Position numbers and translations under genes: made by a program
From: Lenzites betulinus
Taxonomy: Eukaryota; Basidiomycota; Agaricomycetes; Polyporales; Polyporaceae
DNA: 64,000 bases
Assembly (NCBI GenBank): GCA_022264855.1
Contig: JABYQU010000014.1
Coordinates: 62,001 to 126,000 of the forward strand
Reading direction: 5' to 3'
Notes under the pieces: model-generated
What the model saw: only the letters and a program-made list of their open reading frames with translations
Databases searched by the model: none
What the model was told of the DNA's origin: nothing
Shown: positions 11,679 to 21,883 of the stretch, piece by piece
Position numbering within the stretch: position 1 is the first letter of the stretch
How the letters are laid out: the number at the start of each line of letters is the position of its first letter

Positions 11679-11843
11679 ATGAAGGATGAGAATGAGCCAG
11701 CTACGGTCCAGCGGGTCAAACACATCGAGTGGTATGAAGAAGCGCCGGTCGCAACGAATAAGCGCCCGTGCGAGGTCAGCGCGGCAACGAGTCAGGGCTT
11801 CGCTTCACCTTCCTACTTGTACGACTCAACGCAAACACTTTAA
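11679..11843 (+). CDS. Small ORF, 54 residues
   Basis: An ATG-to-TAA frame between the Cys/Ser-rich gene and the SUN gene. Its text (VQRVKHIEWYEEAPVATNK) looks more like protein than random frame, but there is no recognised motif. It may be a leftover exon of either neighbour. Confidence 0.2.
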   Translation: MKDENEPATVQRVKHIEWYEEAPVATNKRPCEVSAATSQGFASPSYLYDSTQTL

Positions 11844-11888
11844 CTCTCGCAATCTCTCAAGCGTCCTTTGTCACGATCCCGGATCCTC

Positions 11889-12915
11889 ATGGCTTCTAAG
11901 AGCCGAGATCGCAATTCTCCGTTTGACGGGAGTAGATTTGCGCTGCGAGAGGATTCGAGCACATGGTCATCAGAGCCTTCCAGCTATCACCGTACGTATG
12001 TCGTCCTGCACCTCATACTGAAATTTCCAGTCTGAAAGGATTCTCCAGGCTCGCGCAAGATCGCCCGCTTCGCTTCAAACACATCCATCTCTTCCGATAG
12101 AGAGGAGCCGGACCTTCCGCCTCTCACGGCCCCTTCCCCGAATCGGACCCCCGCATCTCTCCCTGTAGCACTCGTGATCTTCCTTCTCGTTGCTGCACTC
12201 GGCGTCCACCTTTTGCGTATATCGAATTCTTCCTCGCCTTTGGCCTTGAGGTTGCGCCTGCCATGGCGTTCTGAACCTGCCGGAACAGAGCCTGTCCTTT
12301 CTCCCACCTTGAAGACGGCGATCGAGGAGCTTGTCATCTCGACCGTCCATGCTCAACAGGTTGCCCGTCGTGGACTTCCGGACTACGCGCTGCGTGCTAA
12401 TGGTGGCCGCGTCGCTGCGAAACTCACATCGGGGCATTCGCGGGACAACGATCCAAACATTGCGATCGACGACGATGTTCACGCTGGCAAGTGCTGGAAG
12501 ATCGACACCTTGCCGTCTCAGCTGGGCATCCGTCTACCTCGCATGATCCATCCGACGCACGTTACCGTCGAGCATCTCCCAGCGGAGATCGCTGTGGACA
12601 TGGATCGGGCCCCCAAGGCTTTGGGGTGTGGTGGACGGGGCTCACAACAAAGAGCTGTTTGACGCTCTCATGGCTACGCAGCTCCCTGCTCCTCAGAAGC
12701 GAGCTCCGATTATTGCACGAGGGCAGCTGTGGGCCCCGCTGGCGACCTTCATCTACGACATCCATGCCGACAACCCTATCCAAACCTTCCCCATCTCTCA
12801 GCCATTCGTCGATACTACACTCACTTTTGGAGTCGTTGCCGTTGAGGTACTGGATAACTGGGGGGGAGATTCTACATGTTTGTATCGAGTGAGAGTGCAC
12901 GGTAGTCCCGCATGA
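11889..12915 (+). CDS. Cargo: SUN-domain protein (apparent +1 frameshift)
   Basis: Exon 1 is 11889-11991 and exon 2 is 12049-12915. After a polar N terminus comes one membrane segment (LPVALVIFLLVAALGVHLL), then a SUN (Sad1/UNC-84) domain: DYALRANGGRV, CWKIDTLPSQLGIRLPR, HPTHVTVEHLP, then WGVVDG, and the C-terminal NWGGDSTCLYRVRVHG. SUN proteins sit in the nuclear envelope and bridge the lamina side to cytoskeleton-linked KASH partners. The frame breaks between DRAPKA and WGVVDG at about 12,621, beside TTT and GGGG runs: 970 coding bases, one too many for an open frame. Either a recent mutation has made it a pseudogene or the sequence has a one-base error. No GT-AG intron resolves it. Confidence 0.7.
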
Positions 12916-13280
12916 AAAACCTCGATCATTACGGTAATGTTTTTCGATTTACACAGCCGCTCGTTCTAACACACTTTGCCCAGGGCTAGGTTCTTTGGTG
13001 CTTGTTGATACGCTCCTGCCTTGTAGTCGTAGTACTACTTATCTGTTACCATATTTACAGTCAACCTAGGGTGCGAAATGGATGAGTAGGCTCCGCTTGG
13101 TCGCTGCTGCGCTGGTGAACTGAGCGCGCGCAGCTTGTGCCACTCGGCTCCGGCCCGCGATCGTCTTTCAGCTTGATGGCTCCCCGGACTGCTGCATTTG
13201 CTTCTTTCTCTCCCCCCCCTCCAACGCGCCACTCGCCCTCTTCGGACGCGCCACTCGCTCACCTTCCGTGCAGGCGAGCC
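12916..13280. other. Intergenic gap before the large coiled-coil gene
   Basis: About 365 bases with no recognised gene or motif; presumably the 3' end of the SUN gene plus the promoter of the next one. A pyrimidine-rich patch (TCTCTCCCCCCCTCC) occurs near 13,207-13,221. Confidence 0.4.
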
Positions 13281-16200
13281 ATGGATCCGTCCGGAGTTCG
13301 CCCAGAGTTCAACGCTACATCTCGCATACCTAGTTCTGCTGGTCAGAGCTCTCGCGCACAACAGGCACAAGAACGCGCCATACCCACATATTCGCAGAAC
13401 ATGGCTAATTCAAAACGGGGTTTCGATGGCGAACCTGGGTACGAGTATGCTGAAAGTGGTACTTACGGTCACATCGAGGTGAGTTCAATGCTCGTGAAGG
13501 CCGTAGGCTAAGGCTAAGAACACATACTAGACCCATGCAACGCACCTCAGCCAAGCGGGTAGATCTATACATCATGTGCGTCGCGAGTTACAACTTCAAG
13601 CAGTGAGGTGCCTCGGTAACGAGATTGTAACTTCAGGTCCAATCTCCAGCGCGACCTCTTCCTGTTGTGCCTCGCACGCAAGTATCATCAGGCCCACGGC
13701 CCCCGCCCATTCAGCCCACCCCCGTTCACTGGGCACCCCAACTCGTTCAGGTCCCCGTTCAGCCCGTCCCCGTTCAGCCCGTCCCCGTTCAGCCCGTCCC
13801 CGTTCAGCCCGTCCCCGTGCAGCCCGTCCTCGCTCACCACGCTCCCGTTCAGCCCCTGCCCATTCGAACCGCACAACCCATCGGACGCCAACCATCCTTC
13901 ACGGTCAACGCACAGCCTGCTCGCCCTCATAAGGCACAGACGATTCGTCGTGAGCCCTCGTTCAAGGTCCAACCTCAGCCTCCCAGGGTCCAACCTCAGC
14001 CTCCCAGGGTCCAACCTCAGCCTCCCATCGGTGTCGTCGATCCCAACACCGGACATGGAACAGCATCTCAAGATATCTCCCATCAGGCTAGGGCACGTTG
14101 GCAGCTTCTACAACAGGCCGAAGCGCGTCGGCAAGAAGAGATGCGTTTAGAGGCCATTCGGACAGAGGAGATGCGCCGGCAGACTCTTCAGGAGGAAGAG
14201 CACCAGGCGGCCATTCACGCGGAGGATAGACGTCGACATGCTCTGCGCGAGGAGACGCGTCGGCACGCACTACTCGAGATCGAGGAGACATCATATCGCG
14301 AAGCCTCCCGCGAAGACAAGGCACAACGGCAGGCTATCCTTGCACGTGAGGAGGTCCTTCGTAGAGAGGAAGTGCAGCAACAAGCTCGTCGCCAGAGTGC
14401 AGCTTCAGAAGAGGCCTTCCGGGAGAAAGCTGTGCTATGGCAGAGTCTCCAGAGGGCCGAGCAGAAACGCCAAGCTCTCTCTGCTGAGCAGGCATGCCAG
14501 GAGGCTCTTCGCGCGGAGGAGAGACGCTTACAGACCCTTCGCCAAGAGAACTTTCTAGCAGATGTTCACTCAGAGGAGATCCGCCGACAAGCTCGACGCG
14601 AGGACACGCGCCGACACGCTCTTCTTGAGTCTCCCCAGGAGTCATCGTCTCGCGAGGCTGCACGTCAAGATAAGGTGACACGACAGGCTCTCGTCGCGCA
14701 ACACGAATTTCTCCGCAGAGAGGAGGCGCGTCGCGAAGCTGTTCAAGACGAAGCGCGCCAACAAGAAGCCTATCTTCGGGCGCCGAAATTCCCTCGTGAG
14801 CACCTTCGTCTAGAGCAAGAGGACCAACCCGTGCACCTTCAAGAAGAAGAGGACGATGATGAGGAGGAACTCGTTCAACAGCATCTGGAGTTCGAACAGG
14901 ACGACTCACCTGCAACGACAACAGATGCGGTGCTCGATGTTGCGGTTCCATTCGAAGCCCCGCGTCTTATCCCCTCGCCTCTTTCCCATTTGCCTGAGCC
15001 TTCTCGCCGTTCACCTGAATCTATCCGACATCCTCTCGAGCCTGCCCATCCACTCCCTGTGCCGTCTTCTACGTCGCCTTCCCAGTGTTCCCCCGTCGAC
15101 TTGAAGTCACACTTCCCGTCCAGCTCAGACCCTCCATCACCTTCGATGCCGCGAGGCGACTCTCCTGTGCCGCGGGAGGACTCTCCTGCTCTCGACTTGT
15201 TCTTCCCTTCGCCTGAGGTTTTCGACTCCCGCCCTTCGCCACAGAAGACCGCTCGCCACGTGCCGCTGCCAGTTTCCTCGACTGATTTACCGCCGACTCC
15301 TGAACCAACTCCGCGGAAACCTACTGTTCACACACAATCACCTCGTCAGGATCGACCACCATGCGCACCCACTCCTCATCCGTCTGTGTCTCCTACGGAA
15401 GAATACCGCGTGCCGTCGCCGACATTTGACCGGACTAAACCTCCCGCGTCCGCGAATGTAAGTGGTACTTTGCAATATCTGATGCAGTTCTAAATTTCGT
15501 CATATCTAGGAAAACGTGTCTGCCCAATTCTTGGCACTTCTGCTTCGACAGGGAGAACAGATGGCGGGCCTCATGCAACAGCTGGTTACCTCAAACCAGG
15601 AATTGAGGTATGCCCCAACCCCGACTAACCGTGTTCAGCACGCGCTCATCTCCTTCTCCCTCGAGGTCCTCCCTTAACGAACAGTTTTCTACCATCGCGG
15701 AGCGCCTGCTCGCAATCGAGACGGAATCCACGGATCGTCTCAAAGCCGATCCTGCAGTCGAAGGCGATCCTGAAGAGGAGGAAGGGGATCTACAAGACTC
15801 GACTGGAGGCCCGGGCAAAGCAGATGAGGGCGAAGCAGACGACGAGTTAGAACTCGGTCCCACGGCTCAATCGCGCAAACGAAAAGTCCAGAAGACGTCC
15901 GTCTTCACGGACCCTTCGTTGAAAGATGGGTTGACCGCTTTGCAGGTGAGCGCGACATATTCATCTCGCGTAGTTGGCCGCTCACTCCCACTTAGGCGTG
16001 CGTTCGAGAACACCTGTTCACGCTGTGCGACGTCGAGTGCACGCCCGACCTCTGGAAGAAGAATCCCCCGATATCCGAAGAGGAAATGGATAGCTTCAAC
16101 GAAGGCGAGGACGACTTGTTAACCTGCTCGGTCCAGTCGTTTCGTGTCGACTTTGAGCGACCGTGGAAGGGGAAAGACAGCACGTTCAATTGCCTTGCGA

Positions 16201-16913
16201 AGAACGTCTTCGTGCGGAGTCTCATCAAGATGTACAGGGGCGGAGAATACTCCAACCACGTCGTGCAGGAGAAGCTCCTTACCGAGAAGACTATCGGCAT
16301 TGTCCTCGATAAGCACATGGAGTACCGTCGTAAGCAGTACCGACGACAGCTAAAGCCCCTCAGCAAGGCGGATCGGGACAAGATCAGCAAGCGGAAGGCG
16401 ATGAATGCTCGCAAGCATACGGTGCGCATCGCATCTCTCATTGACATGTCACCATCGCTAACAGATCCTTAGCTCAAAGATAGCCGTGTCTCTATCATAC
16501 TTAAGATGAAGTTGAATTGGCACAAGCGTCTCTTCAGCATGCTCCGCCCCGTCCACATGAGCGGAGACGAGACCGATGGATCGGAGAAGACCCATTCGCC
16601 CACATTTCTCATCGTCAATGCTCGCTGGCAGAGCCTGTCATTCAGGCTCTTCCTCAGGACCCTCGACGCGTTGTATCGAGAGTCTTGGGCTACACCGGTG
16701 GGCGATCGCGCGACCTCCGGTAATCCGCCTCGCGTCCGCATAGAACGAGAAGATTGTCGTTCCGAGGACGGTCTAGCCCCAATCGGTCTCTGGAGGAACT
16801 GTTACGATCAAGACTGGCTGAAGTCTTTGAGGCCCCACGTCCGCGCCTCCCTGAAGATCATTGACGCAGACTACGACTTCAAGTTGCCGGCTCTCAAGCA
16901 TGTACGGAAGTGA
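13281..16913 (+). CDS. Right-end element protein: long coiled coil with conserved C-terminal domain
   Basis: Seven exons (13281-13478, 13531-13575, 13637-15457, 15510-15607, 15639-15945, 15996-16421, 16473-16913) give 3,336 nt and 1,111 residues. The order is a disordered N terminus, Pro/Gln repeats (five VPVQP units, then three VQPQPPR-like units), about 300 residues of charged coiled coil dominated by Arg, Glu, Ala and Gln, an acidic run, a Pro/Ser-rich stretch, and a folded C-terminal region. The last two exons carry DVECTPDLWKK, KLNWHKRLF, HMSGDETDG, FLRTLDALY and GNPPRVRI. I recall MSGDETD-type proteins being abundant in basidiomycete genomes near Tnp2 genes, which I cannot verify here. 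Its place beside the right arm suggests a second transposition protein. Confidence 0.7.
13751..13825 (+). repeat. 15-bp in-frame minisatellite, five copies
   Basis: Five near-perfect copies of GTCCCCGTTCAGCCC encode five VPVQP units in the coiled-coil gene. The length is a multiple of three, so copy-number change would keep the frame. Confidence 0.85.
13967..14026 (+). repeat. 21-bp in-frame repeat, nearly three copies
   Basis: A 21-base unit starting GTCCAACCTCAGCCTCCC repeats almost three times and encodes VQPQPPR. It lies in the same gene, about 140 bases after the 15-bp minisatellite. Confidence 0.85.
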
Positions 16914-17110
16914 GCTTATATTATCTTTTCATAATTGTATCTATTGCTCGGTCATACATGTCACTCGTTTACTCATTCCACATTGTACCTAATCGCGACA
17001 ACTTACGCGAGCACGAGTGAGCTGTAATGCAGCCCGGAGGAGCTCGAGCGACGCACGAGCGTCGCTGGGGGTGAGCTCGGTGGGGCTCCGCGAGCTTGAG
17101 CACTCATGCA

Positions 17111-17385
17111 CGAGCTCTTGACGAGTGTGCGGAGGAGCGCGAGCCCGGAGAAGCTCTAGTGCGAGCTCGGAGGAGCGCAGCGAAGCACGAGCGCCGGCGA
17201 ACGCGAGCTGGCAAAGCAAGTCGCTCGAGCGCAGCGCGAGAGCCCTGCGGAACCCTGGAGGAGTTCTGGTGTGAGCTCGGAGGAGCGCGGTGAGCTCATA
17301 GGAGCGCGGCGAGCACGAGCTCTGGCGGGGCGGAGGAGCTACGGCGGTGCGAGCTCGGAGGAGCGCGGGCGGTGAGCTCAGAGGA
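17111..17385 (-). repeat. Right long inverted repeat arm
   Basis: Reverse complement of the left arm. The stretch 17,118-17,292 matches left positions about 246-421 nearly perfectly, and 17,302-17,383 is a single inverted copy of the left 81-bp tandem unit. Inside it (16,990-17,110) and outside it (17,386-17,540) are further GAGCTC-rich sequences that are related in style but do not align base for base. Confidence 0.85.
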
Positions 17386-17540
17386 GCGCGGCGAGTACGA
17401 GCTCTGGCGGAGCACGTCGTTCGAGCGCAGCGCGACAATGAGGCGGAGCTCTGGCGAGGCGTGGGAGAGGAAAGCGCGGAGCTCTAGCAAAGCTCACGCG
17501 AGCTCCTGTAGCGCGCCGTGTGCAAGTGAGCTAAGCGCGG

Positions 17541-18133
17541 GCGAGTGCGGCACGCCACTCGCCCTTTGGTCCCCACCACGACTTGAGCGCTCGATCTGTT
17601 GCTAGAGGGGGACACAGGACGTGAGCGTGTAGGGCGACTAACGGCGAGAGTCTTGTGAGTACCGGAGGACGGAATCCTATCGCGCGACTGACTCCGGACT
17701 GGACACAGCCTGGGAACAGGATTCCTTGCTCCCAGCCAAGTTCAGGACCGGACACAGCCTGGAAGCCGGGTTTCCTGGATTCTGTCCAGGTTCAGGACCG
17801 GAATAGTGTTGGAAGAGGTTAACTATTCCCCGCTTGGTCGCCCGACAATCCCGGACCGGAGGCAGGAGACCGGATTCCGGTCCAGAATATGATTGGAATA
17901 TGACGTGAACAGGCTTACGGATTCCGGTGCGGAATAATTTGGTAGTTACTACCGTGACAGGAGACCAGTTCCCGGCATTGTCACAACGATATTCCGGAGG
18001 GGGGTATGGGCCAATGCCCCTCGTGAGAGGGTGGAAAAGCGAGAATACGAAGGCGTGACGCCCAAAGTTACAGTCATAGATAATAGGTTACAAAGCAGAG
18101 CAAGAAAATGCAGCCAGTCCGTTTTCGAGTCAA
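17541..18133. repeat. Degenerate interspersed repeats flanking the element
   Basis: The stretch contains repeated variants of TTCAGGACCGGA and GGACACAGCCTGG at about 17,698-17,710, 17,739-17,760 and 17,788-17,800, and further GGACCGG/ATTCCGG motifs to about 17,990. It codes for nothing recognisable. It may be a relic of an older repeat or the outermost part of the transposon. Confidence 0.5.
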
Positions 18134-19025
18134 TTAGAAGCCTCGGCCTCTGCCCCTGCGAAGGCATATAAGTATGACTTGTGCGGACGAGAGCTCCTAT
18201 GCGTACTCACCTGCCACGCGCACGGTATGGGGTGTAGCCGAATGAACCACCTCGGAAGCCTCCCCGGTAGCCCCCCCTGTAGCCACCCCTCCCTCGCCCA
18301 CGCCCATTGAATCCAGGGATGTTCGTCCGTTTCACAGTAACCTACAAGAAGGAACAAAGTTAGAGATTGGTCGGGTCGAGTTGTAGCATCGAACGAACCT
18401 TAATGAGACGCCCGCGGAAGAGTGAGTTGTCCATTGCCAGGGCGGCATCTATGTGCTCTGCCTCCGCGAACTCGACATACGCATAGCTGTCAAAGCCAGG
18501 TGTAAGTACAAAATGACGTATAGGGCCCTCATATACACTGACCCCTTAGGATGGCCAGTAAACTTGTCACAGAGGATCGTCACCCGGTTGATGGTGCCGC
18601 ACGCTTGGAAGTGCTGTTGGATCTCTTCGGGGGTGGCGGAGTAGTCTACCTGGACCATTGTTCAGTATCCTGATGATAGAGGATTATGGACCGACAAGAG
18701 ACGTACATTTCCAATGTATACACTCCGGCTGTCCGCAGCTGCCTTCTCCTCCTCCGTCTCCATTGGTACTTGGTCTCCTGTGGGTGTACTCCGCTCCGCC
18801 TTTTCTGCAGCTGCTTGCAGTTCCCTTAGTTTATTTGCCTCCCGTTCCATCTCCTCTACGCGCTGCTTCATAAGAAGGATTTCCTGAAGCGAATACAAAT
18901 TCATCATTAGTACAACCCTACACGCGCCCAGGTTGACCATGACGTACCGGGTCGTCCTCCTCCGCATTGTCGAGGATGGACTCATCAGGGTTGTGGGTTG
19001 GCAATGTAGAATCAATTTCGGACAT
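18134..19025 (-). CDS. pab2: Nuclear poly(A)-binding protein, PABPN1/Pab2 type
   Basis: Binds growing poly(A) tails in the nucleus, promoting polyadenylation and linking transcripts to RNA decay. Six exons (19025-18948, 18883-18707, 18649-18543, 18486-18399, 18341-18211, 18155-18134) give 603 nt and 200 residues. An acidic N terminus is followed by a short coiled coil ([19 protein letters not shown], residues about 27-45). One RRM then begins at RSVYIGN (about residue 79), with RNP-like GFAYVEF-type text (here GYAYVEF) and [15 protein letters not shown]. The tail is RGG-rich ([10 protein letters not shown] repeats), a usual arginine-methylation target. Single RRM, preceding coiled coil and RG tail match PABPN1/Pab2 rather than cytoplasmic four-RRM Pab1. 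The last exon adds only seven residues. Confidence 0.92.
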
Positions 19026-19650
19026 CTTGAAAGCGACGGAGCAGACAAGGGAAAAGTCAAAGAAGGGGTAGGGGCGTGTAAGGGCAAGTCCGACTGTGCT
19101 TGGGCCGTGGCAGACTGAGACTCGCGCTGGAAAGTTTCCGCGTGCCGTGACCCCGCGGTGTGACGTAGACAGCACACGTGATTCCAGCGCGTCTCGTCAC
19201 ACCAATCAAGGACGCGTCGCATAGTCGGAGGCGCACACTGCAGCAGCACCTTCATCCTCATCTGCATTCCCGTAGTCTAAATGATGACAATACTAGTAGC
19301 CATAAACTTGAACGGCGCCTGCGGTGGCGCGTTTCCTTGCTCGTTTTCAGGCTCCCAAGGTTGGGATTTTGTTACATAAGGGATGACGTAGCGCAGAAAT
19401 CTCGTCCTCAGCCTGTGAGGGAGGGGCCTTGCTCTGACGAGCAAGGAACACGCGCAACCGCGATGGCGCCTTCAACAACAATATTTGCAGCGATCGCGAG
19501 CACGCCATAGATATCGCATATACATAGGTAGCATTGTGCAAGGGCGGCGGCGCAACGCGGCGAGTCCCGGGCCCACGCCCGAAGTACTCTACATTTGGCA
19601 ATGTACTGCGGACGCACACCAACATCCAGAGGCCCGCGTAAAGGGGCAAC
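19026..19650. other. Gap between Pab2-like gene and DUF6534 gene
   Basis: About 625 bases upstream of the Pab2-like start and downstream of the next minus-strand gene. No coding text or clear motif seen. Confidence 0.4.
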
Positions 19651-21883
19651 TCAGACCGACTCGACTGGGCGTTTGAGAGAGCCACCGTACTGTGACTACG
19701 TATTGTCAGTATACGGACGTTGTACGGAAGCCGGCCGTAGCGGAAAGGGGGTAACTTGAAGACGTACCTCGATGTCATGCTTGGACTCATGAGTGGTATC
19801 GATGTGGATTGCGATATCGCCCGTACGGCGCTGCGTTATAGGTATAAGCCATCTGGATCAAGTGAAAGGAGAGGGGGACATACGTTGGAGATAGAAAGGT
19901 TCGATGGCACGGTGGGTTGCATATCCCGCAGTGACAGGGACAGGTCCCCTCCCGATGCCTCACGAAGGCTCTTGCGCGCATTGAGCGTCGCCATAAGCGT
20001 ATTCGAGTATACTGTGACAGTACAATATTTCGGCAAGGCGATCCAGTAGGAGAAGAGACAAGAAGCACCGGAGAGAAACCAAAAAAGTCGACATCAGCAC
20101 ATGCTCACGCTGGGACTTGACAAAGGTCTCACCGCGGCCCAGGAGGAAAAAGAAGGTGATGTAAACGAAGGTGTTTGGCATCGCCAGGATTGTGATCAAG
20201 GAGAGGCATGCACAGATACTGTGCTCGTCATTGGATTATCAGATTACACAATTAGCATCTCACGGCTTTACAAAGCGGGCAGGCGGAGAGATGAGGACGT
20301 ACCTAGTCAGTATACCGGTGTTGACGGAGAACATCATCTATAAATACGGAGAGGACGAATGTCAGCAGTTCCGTACGTGAATTTCGAGCCCAGTCGACTT
20401 ATCACCGGGATACTGTAAAGAAGAAAAATAGTGAACATACCAGCTTATTAATCAGTGTGTCGGACCTGCAACAATCATCAGCAACCAGACCATAGAGATA
20501 ACGGAAACAGGCGAGGAGAGGTGTAGTACGCACTTTGAGAACCCGGTGCGCGAGTCGTGCAGGATCTTGCACATGAGGACGGCGATAGTAACGTCGCCCG
20601 CCGCCGCAAACGCATTGGTGGCAATGGATAGACTCTGCGCGAATATAATGTCAGCATATGCGCATGTGTTAATCTTTTGTGGGAGCGTCACATACCTTGA
20701 GGCGAGTATCCTCCAAGAATGTCGTGAAAGAAACGCTGAAGTCAATATATAAGCATCATGGCACTCTTCACACCAAAACTACGCAGCGCAGCGCGATCAC
20801 AGAGCAGAGGGAAACTCTTACGCCTTGATAGAATACGCTGCAAGGGCGTTTATACCGTTAGCTCATGTGCACTACTTGATTACCGTCCATGACCGCTTAC
20901 CCATCCCGACAGCTAAGTTTCACGGTTTGTAGCAGTATTAGCTCAGACATCGAGTATAGTCGAGCTCGCAAAGACTCACAGAATTCGCCCAGGACCAGAA
21001 TGGCCTGTCGTGCAAGAGGCGAATGTTAGTACCAAGAACGTAGATAGAATAAATGTACATACCACCGGGATAACAACGGCGAGTTTTTTACCGCTCAAGT
21101 GCCAAATGCGCACCACAAAGAAACTGGCGCGGGAGTAACAGTGAGTTGGAAAGTCGCAGCTTAAAAGACAGCCCCCAGGCGCGGCACATACCTCTGGACG
21201 AAGAAGCCCGTGCAGATCTGCAGGCGATTACGTGCATCAGCCCTCGCAACTTGCCTGTCAGACCGCCGGTCGCACTTACTCCGAAAAACACCTCGGCGAT
21301 GATAGTTCTGTATATAGACTAGTGAGCATTGAATTAAAATAAATGTCGAGGGAATAAGTGCGCACCTTGTTAGCAGCGTCAATGCTACCGGGTTCCCGTA
21401 TTCTGTGACTAGGTACCAATATACTATAGAATATCACAGACAGACAGAGTCAGTAAATATTCAGTCAAGCGCAGATGGTGTCTGACCGCTATGTGATATC
21501 AAGGCCTAGTAGAGGTTACATCAGACATTAGTATCTGGATATACAAGAAAATGACCCACTTGGTGTGCAGAGTCTGATAGCCACACCACGATCACCTATG
21601 AAGGGAATGAGTAAATTATCAACAGTCCATGAAAAGAAAGCATGAACTTACAAGTAGCTTTAGGCCCCACGGGTCCTTGGAGTATGAGGTGAAGTAGTAG
21701 TACATCTGCGAGCAAGAGACTTGGGTACATTAGAACGTGCATGGCCACATCGACTTGGGCATAACCGTCAGTACCTCCATATAAGCTTGGAACCAAAGAC
21801 GTCAGTCGCATGCCGGACTGGGTGCACGCAGGACTTCCGACTCACACTCCGGAAAGAATCACTCCGATCAGGACAGGTCCCAT
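19651..21883 (-). CDS. Polytopic membrane protein, DUF6534 family
   Basis: The gene is cut into many small exons. The start at 21883 reads MGPVLIGVILSGV. Successive exons give MYYYFTSYSKDPWGLKLL, VIVVWLSDSAHQ, then LSIATNAFAAAGDVTIAVLM with HDSRTGF, then MPNTFVYITFFFLLG, and SNTLMATLNARKSLRE. These phrases in this order are the hallmark of the multi-membrane-segment proteins with a C-terminal DUF6534 domain that are expanded in Agaricomycetes. The likely last exon adds EYGGSLKRPVESV and ends at 19651, but the final splice is uncertain; read-through would end at 19836 instead. Function is unknown; a receptor-like role is only a guess from the predicted membrane topology. Confidence 0.75.

Larger units (their letters stand above)
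1..17540. mobile_element. Large Tnp2 DNA transposon with long inverted repeats and cargo genes
   Basis: An inverted repeat pair (1-447 and 17,111-17,385) encloses about 16.7 kb. Inside are an intact Tnp2 transposase reading toward the left arm, a 1,111-codon coiled-coil protein reading toward the right arm, and five cargo genes. The placement of the two outermost genes next to the arms and the near identity of the arms support a single insertion. The left terminus lies outside the window, so terminal bases and target-site duplication cannot be read; the right limit is a guess placed where the arm-like CG-rich repeats fade. Alternatively a shorter Tnp2 element may have landed next to unrelated genes, but the inverted arms argue against that. 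Confidence 0.65.

Noticed and set aside
13688..14951. Long minus-strand frames opposite the coiled-coil gene
   Set aside because: Mirror of the repeat-rich plus-strand exon; composition follows from the 15-bp and charged repeats.
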